Of a stretch of 64,000 nt of DNA, positions 29,088-38,568 are shown in pieces. Under the pieces are notes generated by a model. That model made no database searches and had not been told where the DNA came from. It saw only the letters and a list, made by a program, of their open reading frames with translations. The DNA lies in assembly GCF_005298175.1 (NCBI RefSeq), contig NZ_SZYH01000001.1, positions 2,356,001 through 2,420,000 on the forward strand. Direction: 5' to 3'. Position 1 is the stretch's first letter. Each line of letters opens with the position of its first letter. The position numbers and the translations under genes are program-made. The DNA is from Marinobacter panjinensis. GTDB taxonomy: Bacteria > Pseudomonadota > Gammaproteobacteria > Pseudomonadales > Oleiphilaceae.

Positions 29088-29780
29088 ATGACTGGAAAAA
29101 CTGTCCTGATCGTCGATGACGAGGCACCGATCCGCGAGATGATTGCTGTTGCCCTCGAAATGGCCGACTACGACTACCTCGAGGCAGCGGATGCCCGCGA
29201 AGCACATGCCCTGATTGTCGATAAACAGCCCGACCTCATCCTGCTGGACTGGATGCTTCCCGGCACCAGCGGTGTTGAACTGGCCCGTCGCCTCAAGAAA
29301 GAAGAGGCCACGGCTGAAATCCCCATCATCATGCTCACCGCCAAGGTCGAGGAAGACAACAAGATCCAGGGCCTGGAAGTGGGCGCGGACGATTACATCA
29401 CCAAGCCTTTCTCGCCCAGGGAGCTGGTAGCCCGGCTCAAGGCCGTGCTGCGCCGTGCTACGCCGCCCGGTGTGGAAACCCCCATTGAAGTGGATGGCCT
29501 GACTCTGGACCCGATCGGCCACCGGGTAACAACGGCAACCGCCGAGCTGAACATCGGCCCAACTGAATATCGGCTGCTTCAGTTCTTCATGACACACCAG
29601 GAACGGGTTTATACTCGCTCCCAACTGTTGGACCAGGTGTGGGGTGGAAACGTCTACGTTGAGGAGCGAACGGTCGACGTGCACATACGCCGCCTGCGCA
29701 AAGCTCTTGGCGACCAGTATGATCACCTGATCCAGACAGTACGTGGCACCGGCTACCGGTTCTCTACCAGGGCGGCATAA
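29088..29780 (+). CDS. phoB: Phosphate-regulon response regulator PhoB
   Basis: OmpR/PhoB-type regulator, 230 aa. The receiver domain has the acidic pair in [13 protein letters not shown], the phosphorylated Asp54 in [13 protein letters not shown], Thr in IIMLTAK and Lys in [12 protein letters not shown]. The C-terminal winged helix ends [11 protein letters not shown]. Sequence is very near Pseudomonas PhoB. The start at 29088 gives [12 protein letters not shown]; an ATG two codons upstream is possible. A Pho box precedes it and phoR follows after 56 nt. Confidence 0.96.
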   Translation: MTGKTVLIVDDEAPIREMIAVALEMADYDYLEAADAREAHALIVDKQPDLILLDWMLPGTSGVELARRLKKEEATAEIPIIMLTAKVEEDNKIQGLEVGADDYITKPFSPRELVARLKAVLRRATPPGVETPIEVDGLTLDPIGHRVTTATAELNIGPTEYRLLQFFMTHQERVYTRSQLLDQVWGGNVYVEERTVDVHIRRLRKALGDQYDHLIQTVRGTGYRFSTRAA

Positions 29781-29836
29781 CCACAGCGGCGCCCTAAACC
29801 CCGCAAGGGCCCGGAACTGACTCAGGGGCAGCACCA

Positions 29837-31153
29837 ATGCAACATAACTGGTCAAGGTACGTGCGATGGATCATCGCATTCCTGATCGCCTGCACCGCGG
29901 TCGGGCTGTTCTTTGGCGAGCCGCTATACGGGCTGACGGTGGGGCTTCTGGCCTACCTCTGGTGGACCCTCGCCCAGGCCAGGCGCCTTTACCACTGGCT
30001 CGGCAATCCCGGTGCCAGTGATGAAGCTCCGCAGAGCGTCGGCCTCTGGGGCGATATCTTCGACGGCCTCCACAAGCTCCACCAGACTCACCTCCGAACC
30101 CAGGACAAACTTCGCGCCCAGATCAACCGGGTCCAGGAATCCACCAACGCCATGCGTGATGGCGTCATCATGACCGACTCGCGGGGCGCCATGGAGTGGT
30201 GGAACGGTTCGGCGGAACACCTGCTTGGTTTTCGCCGCAGCTCGGACCAGGGCCAGTTCATCCATAACCTTATCCGCAACCCGGCCTTCAAGGCCTATTT
30301 TGACTCCAGGGACTACCGTGAACCTCTGGACCTTAACTCGCCGGCACGGCCCCATATACATTTGCAGATACAGATCAGCCTGTTTGGCGAAGACGACCGC
30401 CTGATTGTGGCCAAGGACGTTACCCGTCTCTATCAGTTGGAGCAGATGCGGCGTGATTTTGTCGGCAACGTCTCCCACGAAATGCGAACGCCACTGACGG
30501 TGATCAGCGGCTATCTGGAGACCCTGGTGGACAACGCGGATGATTTGCCGCCCAAATGGCGCCGGGCCATCAATACCATGGCCCAGCAGTCATCCCGCAT
30601 GGAAGCACTGATTACCGACCTGATACTGTTGTCAAAGATTGAAACCGGCGAACAGACCGTCAGCGATGCGGTGACAGATGTGAAGGGAATGATCAACCAG
30701 ATCTGCCACGACGCCAGGGCCCTCAGTGGTGAAAAGGGTCACGAGTTCACCGTCAACATCTCGGAACGCCATCTTCTCCGAGGCGACGAAAGCCAGCTGC
30801 GAAGCGCCTTCTCCAACCTGATTTTCAATGCGGTAAAATACACCCCGGCGGGTGGACAGATTACCGTTACCTGGAATACGGATCGTGAAGGCGCGCACCT
30901 GTCAGTGAAAGATACCGGGATCGGTATTGATCCGGTCCACATCCCGCGGCTCACCGAGCGTTTCTACCGCGCCGATCCGAGCCGGCACAAGGAAACCGGC
31001 GGCACCGGCCTGGGACTGGCAATCGTAAAGCATGTTCTGCTGAACCATGACGGTAAGCTGGACATACGCAGCCGTATTGGCGATGGCAGCGAGTTCATCT
31101 GCCACTTTCCGCGGGAGCGACTGGCGGAACAGCTCCCTGAAACCGCCTCCTGA
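29837..31153 (+). CDS. phoR: Phosphate-regulon sensor kinase PhoR
   Basis: Histidine kinase of 438 aa that phosphorylates PhoB during phosphate starvation. Two N-terminal helices (residues ~10-45) without a large periplasmic loop, a cytoplasmic PAS domain (AMRDGVIMTDSRGAMEWWNG, ~105-195), the H-box FVGNVSHEMRTPLTVISGYL with His214, then N, G1 and G2 boxes (FSNLIFNAVKYTP, DTGIGID, GGTGLGLAIVK). This layout is that of PhoR, which senses through PstSCAB-PhoU rather than directly. Its stop is 5 nt from the stop of the convergent response-regulator gene. Confidence 0.96.
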   Translation: MQHNWSRYVRWIIAFLIACTAVGLFFGEPLYGLTVGLLAYLWWTLAQARRLYHWLGNPGASDEAPQSVGLWGDIFDGLHKLHQTHLRTQDKLRAQINRVQESTNAMRDGVIMTDSRGAMEWWNGSAEHLLGFRRSSDQGQFIHNLIRNPAFKAYFDSRDYREPLDLNSPARPHIHLQIQISLFGEDDRLIVAKDVTRLYQLEQMRRDFVGNVSHEMRTPLTVISGYLETLVDNADDLPPKWRRAINTMAQQSSRMEALITDLILLSKIETGEQTVSDAVTDVKGMINQICHDARALSGEKGHEFTVNISERHLLRGDESQLRSAFSNLIFNAVKYTPAGGQITVTWNTDREGAHLSVKDTGIGIDPVHIPRLTERFYRADPSRHKETGGTGLGLAIVKHVLLNHDGKLDIRSRIGDGSEFICHFPRERLAEQLPETAS

Positions 31154-31158
31154 GGGCA

Positions 31159-32010
31159 CTAACCTCCGATTCGAAAGCGGGCAATAAAACGGGAAAGGTC
31201 TTCCAGTTTCTGGGGATCTTCGTCAACGAAGCGAATCGTTACACTGACAAAATCCGTATCCTGCCGCTTTTCAACGGCCTGCAACTGGTGAACGTAGCCG
31301 TTTAACCGTGCCACCTGGTCCTCCGCCACCTCGATATCCACCACTGCCTGATCAAGGATGCCCGGAAACTGCTGGTCCCGCTTGGCGATTACCCGGACTT
31401 CGGTGAGAGTAATATCCTTGACCACCGAACGCAGCGTGCTGTCTGCGAAGCGCACCGAAGCCACACTCATCGCTGGCCTGCCTGAAGCAGCTGGCCCGGT
31501 GCGTGGTTTGCCCGGAGCAGGCGACGCCGGTGCCGCCGGTTCCCGTTTCTGCGTCAACAGGGTGGCAGACTCCTTGAAGGCATCGGCGGGGCCGCCCATG
31601 GACTTGCCACTGCGGTCCATGGCGTCCTTGAGCCGCCGGCCCATAACCTTGATAATCTTGTTGCTCAGCCCTTCGGGGCTGAAGGGTTTGCCCAGGTACT
31701 CGGACACCCCACCCTTGACGGCTTCCACCACATGATCCTTGTCGCCACGACTGGTAATCATGATAAACGGTACTTTCTCGTACTGGGGCTGCTGACGCAT
31801 CCATTGCAACAGCTCCAGGCCCGACATCTCCGGCATCTCCCAGTCACACAGGATCAGGTCGAACACCGTTCGCGACATCAAGGACTGGGCCCTGCGCCCG
31901 TTCTGGGCGTCGGTGGTTTCGATGACCGGGAAGCGCTGGCGTACTGTCCGCTTGACCAGATCCCTGACAAAACTGGCATCATCCACCACCAGCGCCTTCA
32001 GCGTTGCCAT
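31159..32010 (-). CDS. Response regulator with an uncharacterised C-terminal domain
   Basis: 283 aa. The receiver domain (1-125) has the acidic residues in ALVVDDASFVRD, phosphorylatable Asp56 in LILCDWEMPEMSG, IMITSRG and YLGKPFSPEGL. A Pro/Ala-rich linker (~160-185) leads to a ~95-residue C-terminal domain (SVRFADSTLRSVVKDITLTE to DLSRFIARFRIGG) with alternating strands that I cannot assign confidently; it is not a known DNA-binding output. No kinase is adjacent apart from the convergent PhoR, which has its own partner. An AAGG ribosome site precedes the ATG. Confidence 0.8.
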   Translation of the reverse strand: MATLKALVVDDASFVRDLVKRTVRQRFPVIETTDAQNGRRAQSLMSRTVFDLILCDWEMPEMSGLELLQWMRQQPQYEKVPFIMITSRGDKDHVVEAVKGGVSEYLGKPFSPEGLSNKIIKVMGRRLKDAMDRSGKSMGGPADAFKESATLLTQKREPAAPASPAPGKPRTGPAASGRPAMSVASVRFADSTLRSVVKDITLTEVRVIAKRDQQFPGILDQAVVDIEVAEDQVARLNGYVHQLQAVEKRQDTDFVSVTIRFVDEDPQKLEDLSRFIARFRIGG

Positions 32011-32230
32011 GATTCAGACCTTTTCATTCAGAATGTTGTTGGTTATCCGCCCAAACTATAGAACATGCCGTAACCCGGGAATAGCCGAACTACAAAAAGA
32101 CGACACACCCATGGCCGCAGGAAACCCCAGGTTAAAGAATTGTCACCGAAAGCGGCCAACAACGGTATTTAAGGGTAGTGAAAACAGGCTACCATGAGCC
32201 TGAAACATCCACTCCAGACCGAGGTTCAGC

Positions 32231-33466
32231 GTGCCGATCATTTTCACAGGGACTTTTGCAGGCAAACGGACGATTCGCCATCTGTCACTCGCAGGGGCGT
32301 TGGCATTGGGAAGCTTGCCCGGCATCGCCTACAGCGATGCTGCAGAAGACTTCCCACTGTGCATCGAAAGGCTGGAAAGCCAGGCGATTGAGGCTGGCGT
32401 GTCATCGCAGACCGCCAAAGACGTGCTGGCCAGTGCCGAGTACCTGGAGCGGGTTATCGAGCTGGACCGGCGCCAGCCGGAATTCACCACCACCTTTGCC
32501 GACTACCTGAACCGCCGGGTCAATGACCAGCGCGTCAGCAAGGGGCGGGAGCTGCTTCAGGAGCACCGGGAACTGCTCGACCGTGTCACCCGTGAAACCG
32601 GTGTACCTGCCCCCTATCTGGTGTCCTTCTGGGGCCTGGAAACCAACTTTGGTACTTATTTTGGCAAGATGCCGGTACCCAGTTCCCTGGCCACGCTGGC
32701 CTGTGACCCGCGCCGCAGTAATTTCTTTACCGAGCAGTTGATCGCAGCACTGCGGATCATTGACGAGGGCGCGATACCCGCCGAACAGATGGAAGGCTCC
32801 TGGGCGGGAGCCATGGGCCACGTCCAGTTCATGCCAACCGTCTTCCTCCGTCACGCCGTGGATGGTGACGGGGATGGCAAGCGGGACCTCTGGAACAGTC
32901 TGCCGGATGCCATGATGTCCGCCGGTAAGTTCCTGGAAGACCTTGGCTGGAACGGCGACTACCGTTGGGGGCGGGAGGTCCTGCTGCCAGAAAACTTCGA
33001 TTATGAACTGGCAGATGGCCGCAAACTTGCACTCGAGGAATGGCGAAAACTGGGCGTCACCGACGCTTTCGGCAATGCCCTGGCCAATGAGCCCATCAAG
33101 GCCTCTGTGGTAGTTCCCTCCGGCCACCGCGGACCAGCCTTCCTGGCCTACCACAACTTTGGCGTGATCATGGGCTGGAATCGCTCTGAATTCTATGCCA
33201 TTGCCGTGGGACACCTGGCAGACCGTATTGCCGGTGCCGGAGAACTGCAGAATCCGCCCCCGGAAGATCTGCCGGCCCTGTCCCGGGACAACATTCTGGC
33301 TATCCAGGAGGCACTGAATGAAAAGGGCTTCGACACCGGCGAACCGGACGGTATCATGGGCCCTGATACCCGCTCTGCCATTCGAACCTATCAGGCCAAA
33401 AATGGCCTTGTGGCCGATGGGTATCCTGGCGATGCGGTTCTGGAATCGCTTGGCGTAGTGCTCTGA
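32231..33466 (+). CDS. mltB: Lytic murein transglycosylase (MltB family) with peptidoglycan-binding domain
   Basis: Cleaves the glycan strand of peptidoglycan in the periplasm, forming 1,6-anhydro ends. The 411-aa protein has a signal peptide (hydrophobic SLAGALALGSLPGIAYS), the family-3 transglycosylase domain with the catalytic Glu137 in FWGLETNFGTYFGK, and SWAGAMGHVQFMPTVFL. The C-terminal ~60 residues are a PG_binding_1 domain: AIQEALNEKGFDTGEPDG then GPDTRSAIRTYQ. The start is a GTG with GAGG six nt upstream. E. coli MltB has a lipobox and lacks this binding domain, so this belongs to the longer soluble group. Confidence 0.92.
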   Translation: MPIIFTGTFAGKRTIRHLSLAGALALGSLPGIAYSDAAEDFPLCIERLESQAIEAGVSSQTAKDVLASAEYLERVIELDRRQPEFTTTFADYLNRRVNDQRVSKGRELLQEHRELLDRVTRETGVPAPYLVSFWGLETNFGTYFGKMPVPSSLATLACDPRRSNFFTEQLIAALRIIDEGAIPAEQMEGSWAGAMGHVQFMPTVFLRHAVDGDGDGKRDLWNSLPDAMMSAGKFLEDLGWNGDYRWGREVLLPENFDYELADGRKLALEEWRKLGVTDAFGNALANEPIKASVVVPSGHRGPAFLAYHNFGVIMGWNRSEFYAIAVGHLADRIAGAGELQNPPPEDLPALSRDNILAIQEALNEKGFDTGEPDGIMGPDTRSAIRTYQAKNGLVADGYPGDAVLESLGVVL

Positions 33467-33482
33467 CAAGGCTTCAATACCG

Positions 33483-34514
33483 ATGGACTCGATAACCCAG
33501 GCTGCACTGGGCGCCTCGCTCGCCGGCGCGGTTGCCGGAAAAACCCTTGGCCGCTCGGCACTGCTGATTGGCGCGGCCCTTGGCACCCTGCCGGACCTGG
33601 ATGTGGTTATCGATTACGGCACCGCCGTGGCCAACTTTACCCAGCACCGGGGGTTCAGCCACTCCCTGTTTATCCTGTTTCCATTGTCGTTTCTTATTGC
33701 CTGTGCACTGAACCGCTGGCGCCCGGTTCTCAGTTACAGGCGCTGGCTCGCGGTCACAGCCCTTATATTGCTGACACACCCCTTGCTGGACGCTTTCACC
33801 ACCTACGGCACCCAGTTGTTCTGGCCCTTCGGCCCGCCGATTGCGATCAGCAGTATCTTTATTATCGACCCCCTCTACACCTTGCCCTTGCTGGCGGGGA
33901 TATTGGCGTTCCTGTTCCGTGGGCCGGATACCAGGGCTGTCATGGCAGGGCTGGTGTTATCGACGCTGTATCTTGGCTGGAGCGTCACCGCCCAGCAGAT
34001 CATTTCAGACCGCGTGCAGCCCGCCCTGGCACAGGAAGGTCTTCAAGATGCGCCGAGAATGGTTCAGCCCATGCCCTTCAACACCGTATTGTGGCGTGTG
34101 ACCGTAATGGGTGAGGGCCGGCGGGTGGAAATCGTCACCGGGTTTCTGGATGGCGATAGACCGGTCACCCTGGAAAGCTTCCCACGCGATCCGCAACTGG
34201 CGGAAGTTGCAGCGACGCTGGCCGAGGGCCGGCGCCTGGAGTGGTTTACGAATGGCTTTCTGCATTATGAAAGAGCCAATGGCAGGCTGACAGCCACGGA
34301 CATACGCCTCGGCATTCCCGGTGCCCATCCGTTCACTTTCGTTCTGGCAACGGACAATGGCGACGGCCTGAAGCCCCTGCCCAGTTCCCGTACGGAACGC
34401 CCGGCTGTGGCCGGTGAGCTGCTGGGCGTATTATGGAACCGGATGACCGGCTCGGCCGAAGTTCTATGCCTTGCCAGCCTGACCTTGCCACCGCCGGGAG
34501 AAGGCTGTACCTGA
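33483..34514 (+). CDS. YdjM-like membrane-bound metal-dependent hydrolase
   Basis: 343-aa integral membrane protein. It starts MDSITQAALGASLAGAVAGK and has DLDVVIDY, HRGFSHSL and THPLLDAFTTYGTQ, the Asp/His metal motifs of the YdjM/DUF457 family. About five helices occupy the first 175 residues; the rest is a soluble domain. Family members are thought to be hydrolases by motif, and some relate to the LexA-regulated E. coli YdjM, but no substrate is known. The gene is between mltB (16 nt) and rsuA (2 nt), so likely one transcript. Confidence 0.8.
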   Translation: MDSITQAALGASLAGAVAGKTLGRSALLIGAALGTLPDLDVVIDYGTAVANFTQHRGFSHSLFILFPLSFLIACALNRWRPVLSYRRWLAVTALILLTHPLLDAFTTYGTQLFWPFGPPIAISSIFIIDPLYTLPLLAGILAFLFRGPDTRAVMAGLVLSTLYLGWSVTAQQIISDRVQPALAQEGLQDAPRMVQPMPFNTVLWRVTVMGEGRRVEIVTGFLDGDRPVTLESFPRDPQLAEVAATLAEGRRLEWFTNGFLHYERANGRLTATDIRLGIPGAHPFTFVLATDNGDGLKPLPSSRTERPAVAGELLGVLWNRMTGSAEVLCLASLTLPPPGEGCT

Positions 34515-34516
34515 AC

Positions 34517-35209
34517 ATGCGTCTGGATTATTTCATAGCCAATGCCACGACCCTGTCGCGCCGGGATACAAAAAAGGCCATCAGCGCTGGCCTGGTGAAG
34601 GTGGACAATCAAACCTGCCGCAAAGCCGGCACACTGGTAGCTCCCGAGTCCAGAATCACCCTTGAGGGGCAAACCCTGGCACTGCCGGGCGAGCGCTACC
34701 TCATGCTGCACAAGCCCGAAGGTGTCATCAGTGCCACCACGGACAGCCAGCAACCAACCGCGCTGGACCTGCTGCCTGCGGATGTAAGGCGGGGGCTGCA
34801 CATCGCAGGGCGGCTGGATGCGGCTACCACCGGGCTGTTACTACTGACCACGGACGGCCAGTGGTCCCACAGGATAACCTCACCCCGGGTGAGTTGCCCC
34901 AAGACCTACCGCGTAACCCTCAGTGAGCCCATCGATCCCACTGCCATCCTGCGGCTGGAACAGGGGGTAGCACTGCATAACGAGCCCACGCCAACCTCCC
35001 CTGCCCGGGTGCACAAACTGGATGACCGGCTGGTTGACCTGACCATTTCTGAGGGGCGTTACCACCAGGTCCGGCGAATGCTGGCTGCGGTGGGCAATCA
35101 CGTGGTCGGCCTGCACCGATGGCGGATTGGAGACATCGTTCTGGACCCCGAACTGGCCCCAGGACAATACCGTGAGCTTACCGCTGATGAAGTAGGCTGC
35201 CTGGCGTGA
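34517..35209 (+). CDS. rsuA: 16S rRNA pseudouridine(516) synthase
   Basis: Converts U516 of 16S rRNA to pseudouridine. The 230-aa protein has an N-terminal S4 RNA-binding domain (MRLDYFIANATTLSRRD, then KKAISAGLVKVDNQ) and the catalytic motif GRLDAATTGLLLLTTDG with Asp101. The C-terminal EGRYHQVRRMLAAVGNHV is the other RsuA-family signature. The length and the order of motifs fit RsuA better than RluB/E/F, but these paralogues are hard to separate. The stop touches the stop of the asparaginase-like gene (TGATCA). Confidence 0.88.
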   Translation: MRLDYFIANATTLSRRDTKKAISAGLVKVDNQTCRKAGTLVAPESRITLEGQTLALPGERYLMLHKPEGVISATTDSQQPTALDLLPADVRRGLHIAGRLDAATTGLLLLTTDGQWSHRITSPRVSCPKTYRVTLSEPIDPTAILRLEQGVALHNEPTPTSPARVHKLDDRLVDLTISEGRYHQVRRMLAAVGNHVVGLHRWRIGDIVLDPELAPGQYRELTADEVGCLA

Positions 35210-35689
35210 TCAGGTTCGCTCGAAGCGCTGGGCCTTCAGGTTCTTGCGCACGGAGCCCGCTTCGAACACCTCTCCGTTCATGGCGATATAGACCCCGTGA
35301 GGCAGTAGTTTCACCGCGGCCCAGGCAAAACCGATGTTGAACACAGCATCACTGCGGCGCATGCGGGCAGGCTGCATGGCACCGGTAAGCACGATGGTTT
35401 TGTCCCTGACCGACAATAGCGCTCTTGCCGTGTCCGGCATGGTGTCAGTGCCGTGGGTGATCAGAACCCGTTCTGCGGAACAACGGCTGACCGCGGCCCT
35501 GACCGCCTCGCGATCCTCGTCTTTCATCTCCAGGCTATCCTTGCGCATCAGGCCGGTGACCGAGAACCCGTCGCGAATATTGGATTCCGCAAGCAGTTCT
35601 GCAACCGGACTGTCCCCGATTTCAAACTCGCTGTTGGCGTCGAAGTACACTTTGTCGATAGTGCCACCGGTGGTGAAGATCTCGATCAT
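35210..35689 (-). CDS. Single-domain asparaginase-like protein
   Basis: 159 aa matching only the N-terminal domain of type I/II L-asparaginases (~330 aa). The catalytic threonines are present: TGGTIDK near the start and HGTDTMPDTA around residue 79, and VLTGAMQPARMR follows. A segment AGSVRKNLKAQRFE occupies the place of the region carrying the catalytic Lys. The C-terminal domain, which completes the dimer interface, is missing. The clean start and stop suggest a genuine short family, not a recent truncation; activity is uncertain. The stop abuts that of rsuA. Confidence 0.8.
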   Translation of the reverse strand: MIEIFTTGGTIDKVYFDANSEFEIGDSPVAELLAESNIRDGFSVTGLMRKDSLEMKDEDREAVRAAVSRCSAERVLITHGTDTMPDTARALLSVRDKTIVLTGAMQPARMRRSDAVFNIGFAWAAVKLLPHGVYIAMNGEVFEAGSVRKNLKAQRFERT

Positions 35690-35716
35690 TGGCCAAGGAT
35701 CCTGATAGATTCGACG

Positions 35717-36634
35717 TCAGTTCACACTGGCAGAGGTGCTGGCAGAGGACGCATAGGCAGCGTTCTTTTTCCGCTCATAGGCCCGTGCCGCTGCGGCTAC
35801 ACTGCCGCCCACTCCGGTGGTCAGCCAGCGCTTGATACGCCCGGCATCGCCCATTGGCGACCGGGTGCCCAGGGAGTCCAGCAGTACGGTAACCACTGGC
35901 CTGCCGTCCATCTCGGACAGCATAACCAGGCAGCGCCCTGCCTCGGAGAGATAACCGGTTTTGCTGATACCCACACCCCAGCTCTCACGATGCACAAGGA
36001 CATTGGTGTTTCCGTAGGCAAGGCGGTAGCGGGGCTGCCGAAAGCGCCCAGTGAAGTAGCGGGTGGTGGAGTATTCCCGGATCTGCGGATACTTGCTGGC
36101 GGCCCTGACCAGGCGCACCAGATCTGCCGCAGTCGAACGGTTTTTTACCGACAGCCCGGTCGGGTCCACAAACGTGGTATTGACCATGCCCAGCTCGCTG
36201 GCACGGGTATTCATGGCTTTGACAAAGGCGTCATAGCCGCCCGGATGATGACGGGCAAGGGTATAGGCGGCAAAGTTCTCCGACGACATCAATGCAATCC
36301 TCAGCACATCGGCCCGCCGCAGTTCGGAGCCTTCGCGAATACGGGTATAGGCATTTGCGGGCGCCGGGATATGGCGTTCTCTGAACTCCAGCCATTCCGT
36401 CAGCGGTTCCCCGGACTCCATCACTACCAGGGCTGTCATCAGTTTGGTAATGGAAGCAATGGGCACTGGGCGATGGGCATTCTTGCCATAGACCAGCCCA
36501 TCTGCATCGGCATAAGCGACCGCTGCGTTGACCGAAGCCAGCTGCAACTCTGCCCTGTCCGCTGCGCTGGCATGAGAAAACGTCACTACCAGCAGCACTG
36601 TCAACGCCAGTAAAACGGCCGATCGGATCATCAT
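35717..36634 (-). CDS. pbpG: D-alanyl-D-alanine endopeptidase (PBP7)
   Basis: Periplasmic low-molecular-mass penicillin-binding protein that cuts peptide crosslinks in peptidoglycan. The 305-aa protein has a signal peptide (VLLALTVLLVVTFSHASA), then the serine-peptidase motifs: Ser61-x-x-Lys64 in IASITKLM, SSEN (Ser-x-Asn), and KTG in ISKTGYLSEAG. The length and lack of a C-terminal amphipathic anchor fit PbpG rather than DacA. The ATG at 36634 follows AAGGG; the longer frame starting at 36661 is less likely. Confidence 0.93.
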   Translation of the reverse strand: MMIRSAVLLALTVLLVVTFSHASAADRAELQLASVNAAVAYADADGLVYGKNAHRPVPIASITKLMTALVVMESGEPLTEWLEFRERHIPAPANAYTRIREGSELRRADVLRIALMSSENFAAYTLARHHPGGYDAFVKAMNTRASELGMVNTTFVDPTGLSVKNRSTAADLVRLVRAASKYPQIREYSTTRYFTGRFRQPRYRLAYGNTNVLVHRESWGVGISKTGYLSEAGRCLVMLSEMDGRPVVTVLLDSLGTRSPMGDAGRIKRWLTTGVGGSVAAAARAYERKKNAAYASSASTSASVN

Positions 36635-36934
36635 TTCAACCCTTCTTGTATTTGCCTGCACACGCTTGCCTTACCTGTTCAGCTTACAACTATACCAGTC
36701 AAAATGCCCGCTGGCTCCGGCCCGGGGCGGTAAAAGCGTTACCAGTTTGTCAGTTCTACCCTTATCTGCGTCATTGATCCGCCTCGGCCCGGCACTGCCA
36801 AGGTGTTTAAAACAGTAAATGCAAAATTTCTTTAAATCCCGTAAAATTACATATAAATCATAATGTTACTTAATGATTCACAAAGTAACCAGTTTGTAAC
36901 AGACGTGCCGACAAACCGGCAGGACACAGACAGA
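36635..36934. promoter_or_regulatory. Divergent intergenic region, pbpG / EAL gene
   Basis: About 300 bp without a gene. The half next to the EAL gene is AT-rich, with TATAAA at 36852-36857 and CATAAT at 36859-36864 as possible -10 boxes, but no well-spaced -35. I see no terminator or strong dyad. It presumably carries both promoters. Confidence 0.4.
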
Positions 36935-38563
36935 ATGGAATCTCCCACAACTTCGTCAAACAGAACTCCAATACGGAAAGATGCCAACCCTGGCGTGACC
37001 AGTGTGTTCTGGCGATGTTTGCCCCTGATCCTGCTCCTGCTTGCCATCGCCTACGCCGTACTGCTCATTGGCTTATTGCCGCAAGTCCTTCAGGGCCAGG
37101 CCTTTGAAGCGAACCACGAACTGATCCACAAAGCGTTTATCGGCGGCGTCCTGGTGTTCACACTGCTGCTTCTGGCCGGGGGCAGTTATGTCCTCCGGTC
37201 CGTCAGGCGGCGGGAACGCCGTAAACGCCTGAGCGCTGACAGGCAGGTTCGCCACGAACAACAGGTTCGCTCACAGATCGAGCAGGATTATGACCGCCTG
37301 CTGAAATCCCACCGGGTCACCGGTAAGCCCAACCGGGCCATACTGGAAGAAACCCTCGACATCATCGACACCGGTCAGACTCCCTACACCCTGTGTATGA
37401 TCCGGCTCAGCCGGTTCAACGAGATTGAACAGGCATTGGGGTACCGCGCCGCCGAGGAGCTACTAAGGAGTTATCTGCGTCAGTTGAACAGTTATCTCAA
37501 ACGCCGCGCCGGCGCCCGGCTGGTGATGATCAATGGTTATGGGCTGGCCACTGTAGACACCATCAACCACGCCTTCGCACTGTACCGCGAAGATCATACT
37601 GATCAGATTCAGGATCTGCTCTTGGAGATACGGGACTGGCTGGCCGACAACTTCCGGGAGGGCCGGTTTTCCTTCTCCTGGGGCCCTTCACTGGGCATCG
37701 CCCATGCGCCGGAGCACGGAGCGGATGCAGCCGGAATCCTTTCCTCAGCCGGTGTGGCGTCACTGAGTGCCGGGCAGCTACTCACCGTCTACGATCCCGC
37801 CATTGCCGAGTGGCAGTACCGCCAGCAGGTTCTGATGCTGGACGTGGAAGATGGATTAGCCAGCAACGCCATGTGGCTGGAATACCAGCCCAAGGTAAGC
37901 ATTCGCGACTCGAAAGTTTGCTCTGTGGAGGCGCTGATCCGCTGGCGTCACCCGGAGTTCGGCATCGTCGCACCTGACCAATGGATACCGCTGGCCGAAC
38001 AGGTGGGTGTGATTCACCCGGTAACACTCTGGGTCATCGAGAGGGCCTGCAGCGAATACCGTCATCTGGTCTCCCGCTATGGCACTGGTCTGTCCGTGGC
38101 CGTCAATATTTCCGCCGTTGACCTGATTCACGCCGGTTTCGAAGACGAGATTGCCGACATCATTGCCCGCCACGGCATGAAGACCGGGGATCTGATCCTG
38201 GAAATAACAGAAACCGCGATGATGACCGACCCGGAAGATTCCGGAAAAATTATCCACGCCCTCAGCCGCAAAGGATTCAGGATAGCAATGGATGATTTCG
38301 GCACCGGACATTCCTCCCTGGGGACGCTGGCAAGCTTTGATCTGGACGAGCTCAAGATCGACCGCAGTTTCCTCAAGGACATCCTCGCCCATCCGACTCG
38401 CCAACGTATCTTTCGCGCTGCCCTGGAGCTGGGCGAGGCACTGGACCTGGATGTGGTGGTCGAGGGCGTGGAGGACGAGGCCGTGGTTTGCTGGTTACAG
38501 CAATTCCCCGGCCTTTTTGGACAGGGCTATTTCTGGGGCCGGCCGGAGCCGGCCTGCCCCTGA
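36935..38563 (+). CDS. Membrane EAL-domain cyclic-di-GMP phosphodiesterase with degenerate GGDEF
   Basis: 542 aa. Two N-terminal helices (LPLILLLLAIAYAVLLIG and a second near residue 70) flank a short periplasmic loop, followed by a charged coil. A GGDEF-like domain (~105-285) lacks the signature motif. The EAL domain keeps SVEALIRWRHPEFG, VAVNISAVDL, LEITETAMM, AMDDFGTGHSSLG and DELKIDRSFLKD, and EGVEDEAV, so activity is expected. The ATG at 36935 is my choice; the ATG at 36863 lies in the AT-rich promoter-like stretch without a ribosome site. It converges on ilvD with a 5-nt gap. Confidence 0.87.
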   Translation: MESPTTSSNRTPIRKDANPGVTSVFWRCLPLILLLLAIAYAVLLIGLLPQVLQGQAFEANHELIHKAFIGGVLVFTLLLLAGGSYVLRSVRRRERRKRLSADRQVRHEQQVRSQIEQDYDRLLKSHRVTGKPNRAILEETLDIIDTGQTPYTLCMIRLSRFNEIEQALGYRAAEELLRSYLRQLNSYLKRRAGARLVMINGYGLATVDTINHAFALYREDHTDQIQDLLLEIRDWLADNFREGRFSFSWGPSLGIAHAPEHGADAAGILSSAGVASLSAGQLLTVYDPAIAEWQYRQQVLMLDVEDGLASNAMWLEYQPKVSIRDSKVCSVEALIRWRHPEFGIVAPDQWIPLAEQVGVIHPVTLWVIERACSEYRHLVSRYGTGLSVAVNISAVDLIHAGFEDEIADIIARHGMKTGDLILEITETAMMTDPEDSGKIIHALSRKGFRIAMDDFGTGHSSLGTLASFDLDELKIDRSFLKDILAHPTRQRIFRAALELGEALDLDVVVEGVEDEAVVCWLQQFPGLFGQGYFWGRPEPACP

Positions 38564-38568
38564 AACGA

